Shown in pieces: positions 11,527 to 21,141 of a DNA stretch of 64,000 nt (position 1 is the first letter of the stretch; every line of letters begins with the position of its first letter). The translations under genes were made by a program, and so were the position numbers. Location: contig NC_084670.1 in the NCBI RefSeq assembly GCF_028389875.1, positions 36,663,155 through 36,727,154 on the forward strand. The letters are read 5' to 3'. A model generated the notes under the pieces. The model was given only the letters and a program-made list of their open reading frames with translations. It was not told where the DNA came from and searched no databases. The stretch comes from Rhea pennata. Taxonomy: Eukaryota; Chordata; Aves; Rheiformes; Rheidae.

Positions 11527-12209
11527 GTATTTCGATTGCTGCTTTTCCTGCTTTTTTCTGTCTCGGTGGAACTTGCCTCTCCAGTAAGCACCTGGCTACT
11601 GCGCTGCCCAGAGCAGAGGGATCCTGATGTTACCAGGGCAGCCTGCCTGAATCTTTGGAAATTTGCTTAGGCAGTAATCACGACTGAACATGTTTGTCTA
11701 CCAGACTTTTGAAGTCAAGAGCTTCCCTTTGACCCAGCCTTCTCCACCCCTATGGCCTTCTCAGACAGATGCCTGAATTCCCTCCTGGACAATAATCCCC
11801 GTGACTTCCACACAGTTATTGACCTGCTTAGTCAAGCGTACGCAGTGCTTGCATTGTAAAGGGTAAAAAACATGCTTTCTAAAATGATTTCTTGCGACAG
11901 CCTGCCGTTTCCAAAGGCGGCTGTTACACTGTTAACAGCGGCAATTAATTTAGACTTTCCATGCCTCAACAGAAATGATCATTCTTATTTCATGCAGGCC
12001 AAAGAGTCCTTCAAAGATGATGTTTTAGGATGCCACGGAGGCCTATGAAAAATCTAGGCCTACTTGAAGGCCAAGTAGCTGACTTGCTGTAGCTTCTCTT
12101 GTACTCAAATCATTAGCCAGCCTATTCCGAAAAGGCACTCATGTTCTTGGAGGTGAACCTGAATTTCTGTAGCCTTATATCTGCAATGTCTTTCCTCCTC
12201 CCGCCTAAG

Positions 12210-12421
12210 GTCCGAGATTTATTTTCTGAGGCTTATGGAGAAGTTTTCCATGTCCAGTTGCCGGACGAGGAAGAAGGCAGAAAGTTCTTTGAGGACTTGC
12301 GTACAGGGCGTACAGCCTGCAGCATCTCCCCCGAGCCTCGACTGCCAGCAGAGGAGCAAGCAGAGGAGACATTGCCAGCGGGGCCTCTACCTTCCCATAC
12401 ACCCTTCCCAAGTGGCAAGTG
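12210..12421 (+). CDS. ATAD2-like: ATAD2-like fused exon (intron lost) in left copy
   Basis: Starts after CTAAG with VRDLFSEAYGEVFHVQLP as in ATAD2. After FFEDL the left arm jumps through an 8-bp filler (CGTACAGG) directly into the middle of what is the next exon in the right arm, so no intron remains. The frame is first shifted, then restored by a 1-bp loss at about 12333; a further 21-bp in-frame loss follows. The joined reading frame stays open. The 3' end of this exon is uncertain. Confidence 0.7.
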
Positions 12422-13402
12422 GCATTTTTTTTTTTTGCCTTTCCTGCATAAGCTGCTAATGCCATTGCTACCCTCCCTGTTCTCACTGCAAACTCCCTCT
12501 TTCCCATGATGCTTTTGCTTCCTTTTCCTCTTCCTTTCCTTCTGACCTGCCTCCCCTGCACCCAGACAGAGAGCAGTGTCTCGCCCTGTGATTTCCAGTT
12601 CAAAGGATTAGACCTGCCAACTCAAGTGGCAAAAAGAGGGGAGCAAGAGTAATAGCTATCTGAAGACAAGACCATTGTTTCTTCCCTGCCCTCTGCTTTT
12701 CCCATGAGAAGGTGAGCAGGGAACAAGGGGCTGGGCTTTCTCCCCGCTAAGGCCCAGGGTATGACATTGTATGACAGCTCCTTATCCTGCTGGCAGGACT
12801 GGGAATTCCGTCACTGGTTTCATCCATGAGTTTTGGGCAATGTTCAGTGAATGCCAACATTGGTGTCTTATCCTGGAAGGCATAAGCACAAGGTTGGTTG
12901 TAAAGCAAGTGAACTGAATCTGCAAGCATACGAGCAGTAAGTGCTTAAGGAGCATTTCCCCTTCTCCAGCAAGTATTCCCTTAAGACTGCCTCTTTAACT
13001 CTTCCCACCGTTGAAGAAGAGCTTGCGTGCAGTGGCTCTTCAGCTTCTCCTCTACATTAGTTCCTGCAGTAAGACAGTAAGCAACCTGTCCTGCTGAGAT
13101 AAGCTTCCTTTGTGGTAAAGCGTTCTGCCTGAAGTCTGAGCTGTGCATAAAATCCTGCAGCTGACTATTCTGTGAATGACATTCTGTAATCCGTTCCTCT
13201 TCTTTTAAAATCAAAAGGCCAAATGACCCCCTTCCCTTGCTCCCCCTTCTTTCTCAAGGTGCCTATGTAGTGGGACAGCACAGGGCTACTTCAGTGCCCT
13301 TGGTCCCTCTCCTGGTACTCCACGTCAGGTGACGATGCTAGAATTGAAGGAAGGACTGCATCGGTAATGTTTTGGTTTGCGCTTTCTGATGTCCCTGTGC
13401 AG

Positions 13403-13493
13403 CTGTATCAAGCAGAAAACGCAGAAGCAACGCATCACCGTCAGTCAGCGTAGCAGAGAAGAGGAGGAGATTCCCATCCAGCGAGGAGAATGA
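13403..13493 (+). CDS. Possible ATAD2-like C-terminal exon with TGA
   Basis: Follows acceptor CCCTGTGCAG; in the phase left by the preceding candidate exon it reads CIKQKTQKQRITVSQRSREE then hits TGA at 13491. The basic/acidic composition suits the ATAD2 C-terminal region, but homology is not clear and no suitable donor precedes the stop. Mirror 28071-27981 is identical in this respect. Confidence 0.35.
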
Positions 13494-14110
13494 GACTCAC
13501 GTCTGTTTAAGGGTAGGTTGGAGCTGACCGCTCTGCCTTTGCTTCCTGATCTGCTTCAGACACTTGAGCTGTTCTGCCAGCACGGCTGTACACATGTAGG
13601 CAGCTCCTGGGTCAAGAGAAGGAGCTGGGGAGGCTCCTGTTTGCAGCTGTCCGCAGCATTTCCAGGAGACCTGTGGCCTCTCTCCCAAACAGTGCCTCGT
13701 ACTGCAGCAGTACGATCTAATCAAATGCAGTCGTGACTTTGCTGCGGCAGCCTCTACCCCTTACTGTGCACTGGGCCACAGCAGTTGCTGCTGTTCTGGA
13801 AGAAATTGCTTTGCCGTTAGGATCGTTCATGGGATAGACTGGGAAGTAACACAATGCTAGGCTTGTAACACAGCCTAAGGCTTGCTTTTTCCCTCGGAGG
13901 TAGGACCAATTCACCCATTTCTTTCCCCCCAAAATCCAGTGCAATCTGTAGTTTTGTTCTTGAAGTTTCACTCGTATTGTATTTTGCAGAAAAAGAAAGC
14001 AGGATGCGAGTTGTGTTAGACTGTCCTGGTTTAGTTACTGACGACACCCAGAGCCTGTTTGAAAGAGCTCATGCGCTCTTGCACTTGTCTTGTCTCCCTT
14101 CCTCCTTCAG

Positions 14111-14239
14111 CAACTGCTGAGTGCTGCTGCTGGGATAACAAAGAAGTTCAGCATCTTTCACCGGGAAAAACTACATGTTATGCTCAGCCAGTGTATTTAC
14201 CGGCATCGACAAGACGACGACAAGACTCAGTTAATAGAG
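14111..14239 (+). CDS. ATAD2-like: ATAD2-like penultimate exon
   Basis: 43 codons after TCCTTCAG: QLLSAAAGITKKFSIFHREK, then LHVMLSQCIYRHRQDDDKTQ, ending at donor GTAGTA. It matches the C-terminal helical tail of ATAD2, including the CIYRHR motif. Mirror: 27363-27235. Confidence 0.88.
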
Positions 14240-14462
14240 GTAGTATTTCTCACGGCACTTCCGATCGCTGTTACACCGCTCCTGCACGGGTACAGTGTGG
14301 GTATCGTGTCTTCATCTCAGTCTTCGTCTCTTTACCGCATAGTAGTCCGTGTAATATCGGAGTGGTTCATCTCTGCCTGGGAGAACTCGGTGCATGCTGC
14401 AAAGCCGTTGTTGCGTTTGGCATGGCTGTTGGCATGGAAAAGGAATGTTTGCATGTTGGCAA

Positions 14463-14655
14463 GGAAAGACTTGTTTATTGTGAGGGCATCAGCACACTGG
14501 AGCAGATTGCCCAGAGACGTTGCGTAGTCTCTACCCTTGAAGCTGTCTGGATGGGGTGCAGGGCAACGTGCCTGGTGTGACCCTGCTTGAGCAGGGGGGT
14601 TGGACTAGCTGATCTCCAGAGGTCCCTTCCAACCGCAACCATTCTGTGCTGCCGC
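14463..14655 (+). mobile_element. CR1 fragment (left arm)
   Basis: Contains GCACACTGGAGCAGATTGCC and TTGGACTAGCTGATCTCCAG and ends near CAACCATTCTGTG. It lies downstream of the ATAD2-like exons. An AT/TG microsatellite follows (14660-14708). Confidence 0.88.
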
Positions 14656-14659
14656 GATT

Positions 14660-14708
14660 CTGTTTATATATATAACATATATATATGTATGTGTGTGTGT
14701 GTATGTCC
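14660..14708. repeat. AT/TG microsatellite (left arm)
   Basis: TATATATA...ATGTATGTGTGTGTGTG at the 3' end of a CR1; mirror at 26038-26085. Confidence 0.85.
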
Positions 14709-17700
14709 AACTTTCACCAGTGTATCTCCTATTACTTACAAAGTCTAATTTATTAAAAGGGGTTGGTAACATTTACATTCGTAAAGGTGTGTCCTACCTT
14801 CAAAGTGATAAATGGGAACTCTAGAACATCACTGTGTATACGCAATACATTGTACAGTCAAAATAGTCCTCTTTTGACGGAAATGTAGACAAATAACTTG
14901 TTGCTGGGAGACTAGCTCTGTGTGAATACTGAGTAATGTAAAATCAGCTAGTCTAAGGAAAATAAAAATAATCTGGAACAAGCCCAATACGTGAAATGTG
15001 TGATCCTAGAAGGTATTCTAAAGGACTGTACCTATTCTCAGACAAACTTCATTGCTTTAAAACTGGAATTTTATGTGCTAGAATAAAAGAGCAGAAGAAC
15101 CTTTGGAGAGCAGTAGTGGATTATGGTGGGGACTATGAGCCCCTGTTGTACCGGTGGAAAAGCAAGCACGTGCATTAGCACAGGACCTTAGCAATGTTTT
15201 GCCTGAAATGCACTGTGCAATACTAATCATCTAGACTCCGGTTTGCAAAACTCCAGCACATGTGCTGAGAGTGACTCCTAGCATAGTCTTGCTTTCACCA
15301 ATCTATGATGCAGACAAACTTTGTCCTTTTAGTTTAGAAAGACAAGAGTTAAGATGGGATATGCCTGTTATCAATCAATATATCAGCAGCCGAAGAGAAG
15401 AGCTGAAATTCAAAATACGCAAAAGATCAGCAGATGCTTCAGTTTAAAATGTAACCTGCAGATGTAGTGATTGAAGTAGTGGGAAATAAGACTCAACACA
15501 GTTGCGGTTCTTACAAACATACACTGATTTTTCTAATGGTGTTGAGACACTGAAGTTCAGCTTCCACTGAAATGTTTTTGAAATTTATATTAATAATTTA
15601 AAATAGAGAGAACTCTAAATACGGAACCATAAAACACAGATAAATAGAAGACCATTACACTAGCCATATTTGGAAGGTTATGTAGAGAGCACAAAACTCT
15701 AATCACAACAAAATCTAACTGTTTCAATGCTGTTTTGAAGCATATATTTCATATAACCTCAATGCTATCAAAAAGGCTGCCGCAAGACGGCACCACAGTA
15801 TTTTGGGTGATGACATTACCGTGTCATAATAATGATTTTTTTTCTTCGTGTAAGTATAAAATAAAATAGCTGTGGATATAAGAAATGACCTTATTTGAAG
15901 ACAATGTGTACAAGAAAGAATCTTTAATGCATTTTACTTATGGATTTTCTGCATTTCTATACAATTAAATACTTCATTCTGGACGAAGCTCTAGCCTGGG
16001 ATGTGTTTCGTTCTGTCGTTTCTCTTTCTGTGGTGTGGACTACTTACAAAGGATTGTTTTCTTGGATACGTTCATCAGAATAATTTTGATTTATATTTAA
16101 ATCAAATAAGGTTGACTTCAAGTACCAATACATGAGGAACAAGAATTGTGTTTCAGTGAGGACAGTAAAATATGAGTTTGTTCCAATTTCAATCTATTTT
16201 AATAGGGGAGGAACCCAACTTTTGTTAAGAAACTAAACTTTTTATTTTAATCGTTACTGAATTGAGTTCGGCCAGGAACCCCAAAGCACCCTTACTTAGC
16301 CAGGCATCCCAGCCAGAGCTCCTGGGGTTTCAGTCAGCGCGCAACTGACGGATGAGACAGTAATCTGAAATTGAGACTTGTCAGTGGCTTTCCAGGGCTG
16401 CCAAGAAACTAGGTGGGCAAGCCAGCATGAAACGGGCAAACGTCCAGGGAAAACCTGCCTGACAAGTCAGGCTCTTGCATAGCCTGCCTGGGCTCTCCAG
16501 AATTTTTTTAACATCTGCCTCTGCAGTATTTTTCAGTTTTACAGGTCTACATTCTCCGAAGAAAAACTGTGAAGTCAGGGAGTCTTTGGAGCGTGCTTCA
16601 TCCCTAGGAATATTAAATAATAGCAAATAACAAATAAACTCTCTGCGACATGGCTTCCTTGCTATTTAGAACAGCTTTGAGTCTAGGTCTGTAAGACACA
16701 AGATCTAGAAATAAGTTATAAAGCTCTTGTACTGTAAAAGGAATGATAAAGAGTACATAATGTTTACAAGCTTATTTTCCTTTTTAGCTGGTATTGTTTT
16801 TTTGTGATGGGGTAATTTCACGTTTATTTCCAAATACTGTAAGAAGTCTGTTGCTGAAAATGGGTTGTGCCACGGACCAGGCGTATATTTCACTGGGAAT
16901 GGGAAAATCACACTCCGCAAGATCAATGTTTTAGATAATTCCATCAGATTATAAATGGCCAACTCAAGAAACACACTGGGTATAGAAATATATATACATT
17001 TATATACATGTATACATCTAAACTGATTCTGTAGGATTAGTAATAAGACCAAGAACATAATTTAAGAATCTCGCCTCACTTGAGTCTAATAACAATTCTA
17101 AATTATATGCATCATAGGGTTCAGATGGGTGGTTTGGCTATGGATTCTCTCTGTTTTTTTTCTCACAGGAATGGCTATTCAGCGCCTCCTGCTGTGGACT
17201 AAACTCTCCAGTAAATTAGGTGCTTTATGTCTGTGGAATTTCTTATGCAGTATGAAGGAACCATTATGTGAAAATAAGCATTTTACTTCTACGGTGGACT
17301 ACAGCATAGGCTGAAAAATAGGCTTTTCTTCCCCTGCCCACTGAAATTAACCTGACCTGGTATTTAAATTGTTCCATTTCCATAAGCTTATTGGTAACAG
17401 AAGAGGTTTTTTTTTTCCCTTCCTTTTCTTATATTTTGTTTAATAAAAAGTGTGGTTTGTTGAAGGCAAAATTGTTAAGAGAACTGGCGTGGAGAAATGA
17501 ACACTTTGAATCTTTGGCTGACCGCAGCCAGCACGCAGCCCCATGAACGCTGAGGGGTTCGCAATGTCCGATAGGTGCTGGCTGACCGGTGTTCATACAG
17601 TTTTCATCCTAATGAGAAGATATCTCTATCATTAAGAAAAAATTGCTCCTTTCTCCTCCAATTGTGTTCTAGTATTTCTTTTTTACAATACATTCATGGC

Positions 17701-18550
17701 ATAGTCCCTCTTTCACCAAGCACAGTAGGGAAGCTCTGCATAGGATCTGCAAAGCAGAATTAGGTTGATGGCTTTGGGGTTGTCTACAAGGAGGCACCTG
17801 TGCACAGGCTCAGCTAAAAAGGCACTTTATAGCTCCAAAGAGCGTTCGTTAGCATCAGGATTTGCTGTAGGAGTTTGGGGCCTTCTTATGGTCATTGCTG
17901 TAAGTGGGAAAAAGCTTCCTTCTCTCCTTGCACAAGGGAAGACTTCTTACCACTAACACAGCCTAAACTAATGTCCATCATTGTCTCATTATCCCCACTG
18001 TCGCCTAGTTATGTTCCTGGGACATTTCATTTATTTTCTAAATTTGCACTGCACCTCCATTCCCTCTGCAGAGCCAGGAGGTGAGGCCCAGGTAAAGTTG
18101 GAGCTTTCAAGCCTCTCTGATGGACAACAGGTCAGAGAGGAGAGCATTTCTGAAGAGCTTCCTTCTCCTGGGCTGTAAACCTGGAGATGTTTCTCCATCT
18201 GTGGTCATTCAAAGCCATGCCTTGCAGGTTCTGCTCCAAAATCCCAGGACACAGTTCCAGAGGCCTCAGGGTCCACCCAGCTGAGGGGAATGAAAGCAAA
18301 GACTCTCTCTCACTGCCACCAGGCACCTGAAAAACCTATCAGAAGTCCTGCCTTGGATTCACTGAGAGTTTATCAAACTGGAAATACGGAGTGAAATGTT
18401 TATAACCCAGCAAACTGGAATTTTCCCAATTAAATTTTTGCTTGGAAATTTTCTAGTTGCTTCTAGGCAAGATTCACTTTAGCATTAGACAATATGGACA
18501 GTATGGGGGAGGATAATTAGACAAAAGTTAGGGATCATCAAATAGCCTGC
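14709..18550. other. AT-rich gene-poor flank (left arm)
   Basis: 3.8 kb downstream of the ATAD2-like gene, mirrored at 22192-26037. It contains ORFs of 60-117 codons, e.g. 16705-17058 on - and 15262-15447 on +. The latter is interrupted by a stop in the right arm. I see no recognisable domains. Confidence 0.7.
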
Positions 18551-19028
18551 TTGCTTTGGTTTGCTCTTAAGCTGGTAACAACCTATGCAGCCTGAAGGAA
18601 GAGCAAAGGCTGATGTCTGAAAATATGAGAGGAAGACACAGAAAGACAGACATAGCATTCATTAACCCTATCTATGTGCAAAAAATGCCAGTCTGAAATT
18701 GCTTTTAAACATGCCTACCTAATAGTCACTCATACTCAGAGTGAAAAATTTACTCCTAAGAGGTCCTCCACAAGAGTGTAGCTAGTGCCACATTCGGTTG
18801 CTCCTGAGCTCATTACTGTGGAGATAACATCTGTTACTGGTTTAATATATTTGTCTGTAATTGAAGTAAGCAGATGATCTCTCAAACTACAGCTATGTAC
18901 AAAAAGCTGATGACCTTTTTTAGATTACAGCATTATTTATTATAGCATTATCGACATATGCATACTATATGCTAAATATCATTTCTCTGCATGTACTACT
19001 ATTTCCTGGTTCCTGGATGCTTTTTAGG

Positions 19029-19055
19029 AAAAAAAAAAAAAAAAAAAAAAAAAAA
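19029..19055 (+). repeat. Poly(A) tract
   Basis: Uninterrupted run of A of about 27 bases in the P1 spacer; no retroposon body was recognised next to it. Confidence 0.9.
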
Positions 19056-19644
19056 GGTAAGTTTAAATTTCAGTTTAGCTTCACATTTGGAGGTAAGCGT
19101 AGAGAAAAGGTCTGTATACAGGTGTAGTAAGCATTTAATAAACACATAGCCTCCCCATACCTTTGTTTCTTTCTGAGACAACGGACATAATTCCCTTAAA
19201 ATGTTACATGTATTTTTTTAACCACTTAGAGCTCATCTGGAAGTGCCCGATGCCTTAAAAATACGCATGTTTATTTGTACTTTTTCTCTTTATATTTCCT
19301 ACAGTAAGGGTAGAATACAGAAATGATCGGCATGGAAATAATCAGAGACTAAAGGCTACAGTGACCTTCTGCCTTCTTATGGGCACTGGATGCCTGAGAG
19401 CTTAGTGAAGAGCCAGGCCAGAAGGGAAAACATTGTTAAGTTTAACATTTTTCATTATAAGCCCATTTTGAAAAGACCATAAGCTTCCTAAGCTACTAAT
19501 GAATTTTTAAACAGAGAATTGGAAGGCATTAAGGAAACTGCTAAGCATTTCACACAGAGCTTTTAAGAGAGTTGCAATATTACTGCAACTTGGAGTGACA
19601 CCTAGAGGTGAGAAATCAGAAAAGCTAGTTATTTTTTCTTAAGA

Positions 19645-20030
19645 TCACAGAATAGGTAAGGTTGGAAGGGACCTCTGGAGATCATCTAGCCCAACCCCTC
19701 TGCTCAAGCTGGGTCACCTACAGCACGTTAAACAGGGTTGCATCCAGGCAGGCTTCGATTATCTCCAGAGAGGAAGACTCCACAACCTCTCTGGGCAACC
19801 TGGTCCAGTGCTCCATCACTCTCCCGGGAAAGAAATTCCTCCTCGTATTCAAGAGGAACTTCCTGTGGTTCAGTTTGTGCCCATCACCTCTAGTCCTTTC
19901 GCATGGGACAACTGAAAAGAGTTTGGCCCCATCCCCTGGACACCCTCCCTTCAGCTACTGATAGACATTGATAAGATCCCCCTCAGTCTTCTCCGGGCTG
20001 AGCCCCTTCTCCAGGCTAAGTCAGCCGCGC
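19645..20030 (-). mobile_element. CR1 fragment in P1 spacer
   Basis: About 385 bp, reverse orientation. It starts CACAGAATAGGTAAGGTTGG and passes through the CR1 segment ACCTCTGGAGATCATCTAGC to GGGCTGAGCCCCTTCTCCAG. It is not duplicated. Confidence 0.9.
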
Positions 20031-20034
20031 TGAG

Positions 20035-20430
20035 CGCTGTGATGTGCCTTATGGCCCCTTTGGTGTGCCCCGAGGCCCTTCGTTTGTGCTTTCGTTTGCC
20101 CCACAGCCCTGTGTTTGCCCTCAGATGCCCTCAGGAGCCTTCAGGTCACATTTTGGGTTGCCCCCACGGCCGCTGTGTGCTTCAGGGCCTTGTGTTTGCT
20201 CTGCAGCATGCGACAAAGTTCTCTGTTCAGCTTTCTCGTCTGCCGCAGAGCTTTCTGGGTGTGCCCCAGGGCCTCCTTTTGCCTTTTGGGGCTCCCAGAA
20301 TCGTTCTGTTTGCTCTGCCATTGCTTTTTCTTGTTTGTTTGGTTTGCTTGTCGCACCCGCCGCTCTCCGTTTGTTCCGTTGCCCCCTGAACGCTCCCTTT
20401 GCCCCCGGTGCGCTCCAGGGCTCTCCCTTG
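20035..20430 (+). repeat. Degenerate TTTGCCC/CCTT repeat
   Basis: Repeated short phrases such as GTTTGCCCTCAG, GTTTGCTCTGCAG, CGTTTGCCCCACAG and CTTTGCCCCCGG at irregular spacing of about 25-45 bp, between a CR1 and a CpG island. Open frames across it look like repeat by-products. Confidence 0.5.
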
Positions 20431-21040
20431 AGCCTTCAGGACGCTGCTCTCAGGAGCGCGGCAGCCTCTGGGGCCCCGGCAGCCGCCGCTGGCCCCGCGG
20501 GCGCTGAGGGCCGCCACTCCTGCCCGCTTGCCGACGGGCGGCGGCTGCTGGCCCGGGCCGTGACGGCGGGGGCGGGGGCGGCGTGGGCAGAGGCCAGGAG
20601 CGGAGCCTTCGGGGCGAGGTGGCGCCGGGGCCGGTCCGGGCCGAGGGAGCTGCGGCCGAGCGCCGCCCGCGGGCAGCGGCAGGGCGGCTGCAGCGCGGAG
20701 GAGGTGAGCGGGGCCGGGGGGTGCGCGCTGCGCGTCCCGCGCCCGCCCGCGCCCTTGGCAACGTCCTGGGCAAGGCGGCGCCAGCGGGGCGCGCCGGGGC
20801 CGGGGCTGGCGGTGCGCCGGGTCGCGGAGGGCGGCGGGAAAGGGGGCCGCGGGGGGAGGAGGGGGGTGCCCCGGGCCAGAGGGGGGCGGTGTCTGGGAGG
20901 GGGAGCAGGGATCCCAGGGGAAGCCCGAGGCAGGACCACGGGGAGGGGGCGGGTGTCGGAACTGAGCCGGAGCCGGTGGCGGCAGGGGCCCGGACGGTGT
21001 TGGGGGTCGGGACGGGACGGGACCGCCGGAGGGTCAAACT
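20430..21040. promoter_or_regulatory. CpG island in P1 spacer
   Basis: Dense CG dinucleotides and very high GC content for about 600 bp in otherwise AT-rich DNA. A possible first-exon donor, GAGGAG|GTGAGC, lies at 20703. This is a promoter candidate by composition only. Confidence 0.7.
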
Positions 21041-21080
21041 TGGTCTCAGCGGTGCTCTCGGTTGTGTGTCCATCCCTTAG

Positions 21081-21141
21081 CTACTGGAAGCTCAAGTGCA
21101 TGGCACGCAGCCGTCAGGAAGGCCGTACAATGAAGAGGAAG
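21081..21141 (+). other. Possible small exon downstream of the P1 CpG island
   Basis: 61 nt bounded by TCCATCCCTTAG and GTGTGT. It contains ATG at 21100 in a fair Kozak context (G at +4) and stays open to the donor, 14 codons (MARSRQEGRTMKRK). Not recognised; downstream exons would have to lie in the right arm, antisense to the ATAD2-like copy. Confidence 0.35.

Larger units (their letters stand above)
1487..14239 (+). pseudogene. ATAD2-like: ATAD2-like AAA+ ATPase gene, left copy, damaged
   Basis: Product family: ATAD2/ANCCA, a nuclear AAA+ protein with two AAA modules and a bromodomain that acts on chromatin. Exons with good splice sites and matching phases: 1487-1574, 1692-1802, 1919-2029, 2156-2266, 2845-2956, 4474-4585, 4813-4928, 5632-5806, 6492-6580, 6953-7112, 8318-8408, 8852-9166, 9887-10013, 10379-10562, 11341-11526, 12210 onward (fused), 14111-14239. 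Walker A (GPPGTGKT), Walker B (FFDEIDG), GATNR and RPGRFDRE motifs are intact. Damage: TGA at 8321-8323, loss of the intron after the 12210 exon, no terminal exon (the right copy has one), and no bromodomain exons found. The first exon lies off the left edge. The family call rests on recalled vertebrate ATAD2 and is strong; whether any product is made is unknown. Confidence 0.88.
1..18550 (+). repeat. Palindrome P1, left arm
   Basis: Reverse complement of 22192-41702. Position 1 pairs with 41702; coordinate sums stay at 41703 to 41701 for the first 12 kb, so the first two-thirds of the arm is almost colinear. Sums then drop to about 41466-41474 and finally about 40745, because the left arm lacks roughly 1 kb found in the right arm. 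Most translated stretches are identical between arms; one 507-bp stretch shows three amino-acid differences. The arm carries an ATAD2-like gene on + and AT-rich flank. Because the match begins at base 1, the arm may continue outside the window. Confidence 0.97.

Noticed and set aside
16705..17058. 117-codon frame identical in both arms (mirror 23687-24040)
   Set aside because: AT-rich, no domain, and identity is explained by the palindrome.
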